DNA of 20,346 bases from Plakobranchus ocellatus (Eukaryota; Mollusca; Gastropoda; Plakobranchidae), in assembly GCA_019648995.1 (NCBI GenBank), contig BLXT01005502.1:1251007-1271352 (forward strand). Direction: 5' to 3'. Position 1 is the first letter of the stretch, and each line of letters begins with the position of its first letter. Below are positions 14,963-20,346 of this stretch, piece by piece. Made by a program: the position numbers and the translations under genes. The notes below the pieces were generated by a model, which did no database searches, was not told where the DNA came from, and saw only the letters and a list, made by a program, of their open reading frames with translations.

Positions 14963-15418
14963 GACACGTAGCGAGAGTGAATGCATGACTAAAACAACAC
15001 AACATGCATGTGTTAGAGGGAGATATAGAAGAGAAGTAACAGAGAGTAACAAAAGTCTTGATTTGGTAATCTGGGTGAAAGTGGAACAGTGTGGACACAT
15101 AAGTATGATTTCTCACTGTGTTATTGGATGATTATGTATATACTTAATCTTAATAAATGGTTCGCTCATCATAGGAGCTGTGCTGTTGACAAAATGACAA
15201 AAAAGTATGATTATGAAACAGTTTGTGGCCAATACAGTGGAGGAAATGAAGTTGTGGCGCAGTTTTCCTTGATCATATGGCATCAAAATCTGGCAGATTC
15301 TTCTTTTCAGTGCCAAAAAAAAATGATGAGGGTTTGGTTCCAAATGACAAGATATCTTAACTGCTTTTGTACTTCCTGCTTCACAATCTTACTCTTTTTT
15401 TTTTACTTACTTATTAAA

Positions 15419-15450
15419 TTATTAAGATATGTATATATATATATCTTAAT
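15419..15450. repeat. AT-rich inverted repeat
   Basis: ATTAAGATAT and ATATCTTAAT are perfect reverse complements around a short TA-repeat centre. Confidence 0.6.
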
Positions 15451-17300
15451 GCAAATACTTTTGATGCGGATAAGTGTGGAAGATTTGGGACTTTTTCAAA
15501 GATTATGTAGATGTGTTGTCTATCGTTCACAGGATTAATCAGTCTGTAACAACACCTTTCCTTTTTCAGCTAAAAGCAACTCTGTAAGGGCTACTTGCTC
15601 CTGTTATTATTGTCTTAAACTTCAAAAAACAACACGGTAAAGAAATTTTCAAATATAAAGGGTGAAAAGAAAGCTCCTCCCTTCCACCCCCGCCCCTTGG
15701 TGTAAAAAAAAAAAAAAAAGATTTTCAAAGTTCTCTTAGAAATATTGCATACATACATGTTTGTGAACATATTTTTTATCTGAGCATGCTTTTATACGTG
15801 TCGCCTCAAATGAGTAGTTTTGGAATAATGAAAGTAAGTGACATATATACATGAAGATCTGTTCTGTGTTTTTCTAAATGCATGCATATGTTCATTTAGA
15901 ATTGATATGTATGTGTAATTCTTTTGTAATGTATGGCTGAGACTTTTAGTTTTAAAAAAATCATATTAAAAATATTAAACTGCTCTTTGTCGTATCTAAA
16001 TCAGTTGCAAAACTTTAAACTAAGAGTTTTGGGGATGTGCAATGCATAGTTACATTATTTGTATTTCCCCTCTCAGGTTTATATGATTGATGTTCATCTC
16101 ATTGTTTTTAAATAAAGTCATAGAAATAAAAATGACAAAATAGAACAAAATTTTTTAAAGCAGAATCACCAATGCATTAATAGATGTAAATTGTATATAT
16201 ATGCTTTCAACCTTTCAAAACTGTTAGAGATGTGAATGTATGGGTATCAGAAATAAATCAATTAAAAAAAAAAACGAAAAGAAAGTTTGATGTGTCCAAG
16301 ATCTCAAGTATTTATTTATTTGTAGACTTTCAGGAAATACTGGAATTTTCTCTCTTGATCTCTGTAGAATATTTATTTCAGCTAAAGCCAAATTTTTAAA
16401 AAGTAGAAAAAATGTGCAGATATTATTTATTATATATATTTTTTTTATCAAGTAGTTCTGTAGGAAGAGATTTTTCATACACAAATAATTTGGTTCAATG
16501 TTTACATTCATAAGTTTTGAAATAATTACTTTTAGGGGTATAAAGTTTATCATGGGAAAAGGTGAATTTAAGAAATTGTGAAATATATGATAGCCAATGG
16601 GAAGTTATTGCTTTGTGCACAGGAAAGCTAGAGACTTTGTGAAGCAAAAGCTCTTTTTTTTTTTTCAACAATGGATTGAGGCACCTGTCATAAACAGGCT
16701 GTGAATAACATCATTTGCGTTGTGTTGTTTGCTCAAGAAATTATTTCTCTACCGAGATTATTATTCATACAAAAGCTTATTAAATATAATTTTAAAAATT
16801 ATCCTTTTTAGGACTTTTTGAAGTTCAATTATATTGTCTTGTACTTTAGTTATTTATTATGAGACCTACTTGTCCAATAGTTGGAACTGTAGTTTACATG
16901 CTCTGTATCGTTTGTCCTGCAGCTTGTAAGTGTTATGTCAGTAGATATACATGTATAAAATATATAAAATTGCTTTTGGAAGCTGCTAATTTTCCAAGAC
17001 TAAGAAATAAATTGAACTTCAACTAAGAGCCATTTGGAATGCCCCTGATCATCTATGTACTTCGATGTTTTATGTGAGCTTTTTTGCCTTTTAATTTTTA
17101 AAAATTTTTACGTTACTGATCTCCATCTGGGTTCCAATTTCAGTATAGCAGGAGAATTTATTGCATTTTGTATTCTACTTCTTGACGTAAAGAGTGAGAG
17201 TTGAATATGTGTACATAATACTTAATAAAAGTTTTTACCTGGCTGTGACTTGCAATTATTGAAGGAAATAAAGTGGCCATTCTCTTCCCTCATTTTCTTT

Positions 17301-18784
17301 TTTGAATATTTCTAATAATGTGATACATGCATGTTGTTGCTACTAAGTGCTATTAAAATTTGTTGTTTCCCCCTCGTCTTGAATCAATACAAACAGGTAC
17401 CTTTCATTTCATGTTAATTACATATAGAAGAATCTTATTATGTCTTTATGAGAAGCCCACTGGAATCAGATGATTGGTTTCTCTTCACAAAAGTTTATTT
17501 AAGCAAAGTAGTCATTTCAAGGAATAGCAACTTAGATCACAAATTTTATTTTGCGATTTTGTTTAATGTTTTTGTTAAGCAGGAGTTTTGATTATCAGAC
17601 TTTTTTGTTTGTCCTAAAAAGAGTCCACAGCAGTTTGTATTAGCTTTATAGCAAGACTGAGTGAAACCAGACTTTGCGCAATGGAAAACGTTTAGTTTCA
17701 GACAACCAGATGAAAGCATAGTTATATTTTTCCACCGATTATGAATAATTATGATAAGCTTGGATTGGAATGATGGGTGTAGCATTGCTTTGCTAGTGTT
17801 ATCATATCAGCATTGTTTTAAGATCTTTATAATAACTTGGCTAGATCTCTACACAATTCAGCAATAAAACAATCTCCAAGTAACAGAACATCAGCACTGA
17901 GACAAATAATTGTATGTCTCTTTTCAACACAACTTTTTCTTTCACTTGCGCCTTGCAAATTCTCAAACCATCTGCTATCTCTTCTGACTGATGCCTCTAA
18001 CAGCCTCTGTCGCATCTTGTTACAACAAAAACAAAACAAACATATGCCATGGCTCAAGAATGCGCCAAGTAGGCCTACAAAGTAATTGAGGTCTAAAGAA
18101 TTGTTTTTTACTCGTGTTAATTTAGGCTAAATGCATATGAAGGCTTTGAAAAAGTCAAATTGTATGTTAGTTATTAATTATTTACACTGAAATGCTTGCT
18201 CTTCTAATGTCGAGTAAAAGTGCAATAAGAATGTAAATTGTATTCGCTGGCTGAGAAGATTTTCAATCTTCAGAGATGTACAAATATAAAAGAGAGGAAA
18301 AAGCACCAATTCATGAACTGAAAATGAAAAAAAGACATGATTTATATGAACAGTCAAGTCCAAATAATTCAAGTTTTGATCAGTTGAGTTTTCGGTTATT
18401 TAGAATTCAGTGTAAGTTACCGATTTTTTCCTTCTATACGCACTATTATTCGATATTTTGAATTGTTTCGAATGATTCTGGATATTTTGAAGTCGCAACT
18501 TCTGCAAAACCTCTAATTTTTACCGCGCAATGCTGAAATTTTTAACTGCTTTAACACTGAAAATATTCACCATTATCACCACTGCGTTGCACGGTCAGGC
18601 GACCAGTGAAAATAGGAAAGGAAAGGGTAAGAAAAAAAGAGAAAGCAGTACTGCCACAAAGTACTTCGGACAGTTGTTTGCTTTTGGAAACATCAAGTGT
18701 TAGGCTCTTATCAGTCTTTTCATTTATATTAATAGTGAACTGGATAATTCGAAGTCGTTGATATTTCGTTGATCTCAAATTAAA
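17301..18784. other. Intergenic DNA with no recognised feature
   Basis: Short open frames occur on both strands (for example 17837-18085 and 18276-18461) but none has domain-like composition, supported splice sites or a recognisable family. Confidence 0.5.
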
Positions 18785-18797
18785 CGAACTTGACGGC

Positions 18798-18853
18798 GTG
18801 TGTGTGTGTGTATATGTGTATATAATATATATATAACACACACACACACACAC
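18798..18853. repeat. (GT)n-(TA)n-(CA)n inverted repeat
   Basis: A GT run (about 18798-18811), an AT-rich centre and a CA run (about 18837-18853) are mutually complementary, giving a long hairpin or cruciform-prone block. Confidence 0.85.
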
Positions 18854-18868
18854 TCATACATACATACA

Positions 18869-18884
18869 ATGTATACGTATACAT
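18869..18884. repeat. Perfect 16-bp palindrome
   Basis: ATGTATACGTATACAT is identical to its reverse complement and lies at the start of the CATA array. Confidence 0.9.
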
Positions 18885-18990
18885 ACACATACATACATAC
18901 ATACATACATACATACATACATACATACATACATACATACATACATACATACATACATACTTACATACATACATACATACATACATACAT
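18885..18990. repeat. (CATA)n tetranucleotide microsatellite
   Basis: About 26 units of ACAT/CATA with one interruption (C to T at about 18961). The Tyr/Ile/His and Tyr/Val/Cys/Met repeat frames across it are artefacts. Confidence 0.97.
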
Positions 18991-19769
18991 TTAAAAAAAT
19001 CGTTCATTTTGTTACAACAGACAGACCCCCTGTTGTACCAAAAGCATTGCGTCATTAAAATAATAATACACGTAATAATCGAAATAAAAAGATGTAAACC
19101 TAAACAAACATTTTGATTGCATGCAAAGGGGAAGCCAATAGGACTGTATTGATTATCAATGCGCAGCTTAGGCTCGTGGCGTAAAGCCAGCGTTATTTTG
19201 AGCGATCAACAAACCTGAATGCGAGATGAGACCGAGATTACCATCCCTGACGATGCACGTACAAGACAGACTTGCTGCAAGTATTTGAATAACAATTACA
19301 GCAATTCACATTAGATGTTAAAAAAGGTACATTGCCCTTTAAAAACAGTCTAGACACAATTTCATTCGTTGGTGTCGATTGCTTACAGTATACGCCCCTT
19401 AAGTTTATACCAATCTTCACATGGCCCCCAACACTTTAAAAAAAAAAAAAAAAAGCAAAAATAAAAATAAAGAGAATCGAATTTATGTTCGGCATAATGC
19501 ATGTACGATGACTGGGATTTTTAGAAGATGTTTGACCTATGTGAAGCCTTATATTATTGTTAATAAAGGTGCTAACTGAACATACAAATGTGTCTCACGA
19601 ATCACACAATATAATTCTGATTCCAGTCTAAATCCGAGTTCCTCTAGGTTGTAGTTTACTTGTAGACCATTACCGATCTCAAAATCAACTGCCAGATCGT
19701 TATAATGTAGAAAATACCACGCTTATAATTTTTCATACATGTATATAGAGATATTATGCGACCAACTGA
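18991..19769. other. Intergenic DNA
   Basis: No supported gene. It includes a 14-15-bp poly(A) run ending at 19454. A minus-strand open frame at 19238-19420 has several cysteines but no signal peptide or recognisable domain. Confidence 0.5.
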
Positions 19770-19991
19770 ATGATGGAGATGTATTTTAAAAAGATAATCT
19801 TAGTTTTAATTTCAACCGTTATCTCCGCCGATGCAAGTACAAGCAGGCTTATGTTGGGTGTCGTATGCTTTTGCCAGCGCCGTTGGATTGCAAACACTCA
19901 ATTGAATGCAATTACAACAGAGTACACCACAGGCATCATGCACGAGGCAATTTATTTATGTTATAAGTTATTGACGAAAAGATGTTTATGA
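19770..19991 (+). CDS. Candidate short secreted peptide (73 aa), weak
   Basis: A real ATG starts MMEMYFKKIILVLISTVISA, which resembles a signal peptide (basic start, hydrophobic core, small residues before the probable cut near ADA). The remaining ~50 residues contain cysteine pairs (VVCFCQRR and LCYKLLTKRC) but no clear dibasic-flanked neuropeptide or known toxin pattern. A TATA-like GTATATAG lies about 30 bp upstream, and AATAAA occurs at 20130-20135. It could also be a first exon, or chance. Not recognised. Confidence 0.2.
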   Translation: MMEMYFKKIILVLISTVISADASTSRLMLGVVCFCQRRWIANTQLNAITTEYTTGIMHEAIYLCYKLLTKRCL

Positions 19992-20068
19992 ACAATTGAT
20001 TGCCATTAACATGCAATATGGAGCTATTTAATGGATTATTATTATTATTATTTAACCATTGTGCTATG

Positions 20069-20315
20069 TTAATATTTGTTCTTTTCTATATAATTTCTGT
20101 ATGTAGTAGTAAAATACTGGATTTTAAATAATAAAGTGTTATAGGCACATTGAAGCACGCGATCTTTTCAGGGATAGGATAATTAATATAATCGATTAAT
20201 GTTCTTTCTTTTCCATATAATTTCTATACGTAGTAGAAACAGATCGGTTTTTTTAATCAAGTATTTTAAACAGATCGAAGCACACGATGTTTTAAGGAAC
20301 AAGATAATTAGTATG
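20069..20315. repeat. Diverged tandem duplication (~125 bp units)
   Basis: Unit 1 (20069-20195) and unit 2 (20196-20315) share TTAATrTT, TATAATTTCT, GTAGTAG, ATTTTAAA, GAAGCACrCGAT and GATAATTA in order, with moderate divergence. Confidence 0.75.
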
Positions 20316-20346
20316 AAAGAGATAGATAGAGAGGAAGAGCGCGAGA

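Larger units (their letters stand above)
13318..17300 (+). other. UBXN6 3'UTR and downstream intergenic DNA
   Basis: AT-rich with many T and A homopolymers and no supported coding sequence. AATAAA signals on the plus strand occur at 13463-13468, 13737-13742, 16111-16116 and 17224-17229; the first is followed within about 15 bp by an A-rich run and is the simplest UBXN6 end, although longer 3'UTRs are possible. Open frames at 14766-15538 run through SINE and AT-rich sequence and look non-coding. Confidence 0.6.

Noticed and set aside
14766..15538. Open frames of 121 and 149 codons downstream of UBXN6
   Set aside because: The first crosses a SINE; the second is rich in Phe/Tyr/Ile from AT-rich DNA and has no recognisable domain.
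18780..19055. Open frames of Tyr-Val-Cys-Met or Tyr-Ile-His-Thr repeats on both strands
   Set aside because: Produced by the CATA and GT/CA microsatellites; no start context or conservation is expected.

Overview
The window looks like AT-rich nuclear DNA from an invertebrate animal, most likely a mollusc or another lophotrochozoan. The reasons are spliceosomal introns with good GT/AG sites, two animal protein families (acid phosphatase type 7 and the p97/VCP cofactor UBXN6), tRNA-derived SINEs, a pogo-like DNA transposon remnant and long microsatellites. The clade is an inference; no species is claimed.

Layout. 1-665 is the downstream flank of a minus-strand gene. 666-5517 (minus) is a complete two-coding-exon purple acid phosphatase gene (ACP7-like, 518 aa). 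Its 3.3 kb intron carries a decayed Lys/Arg-rich reading frame, an X-box/YY1/TATA motif cluster, a CT/TA microsatellite, a full-length SINE with target-site duplications and a ~0.22-0.25 kb tandem duplication. 5536-7892 is the divergent intergenic region, with a short hairpin and a cluster of four same-orientation SINE fragments. 7893-9154 (plus) is a two-exon gene for a 96-aa single-pass membrane protein that I do not recognise. 9385-13317 (plus) is a complete two-exon UBXN6 gene (450 aa) whose intron holds a ~1.25 kb pogo/Tigger-like element with TA target-site duplication. 13318-17300 is 3'UTR and intergenic DNA with several poly(A) signals and another SINE. 17300-20346 is non-coding as far as I can see, apart from a weak 73-aa secreted-peptide candidate, a large CATA microsatellite next to a cruciform-prone GT-TA-CA block, and a tandem duplication at the right edge.

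Function. ACP7 should be a secretory-pathway metallophosphatase and UBXN6 a cytosolic p97 adaptor; there is no obvious functional link between them. The small membrane-protein gene and UBXN6 lie very close: the second exon of the former appears to run straight towards the UBXN6 start codon, with a poly(A) signal in between. This is either a tight tail-to-head pair or a bicistronic transcript.

I found no convincing new multi-gene system. The most notable points are the GDHE (not GNHE) metal motif and C-terminal membrane anchor of the phosphatase, the intron-poor structure of both conserved genes, and the close coupling of the small membrane protein with UBXN6.
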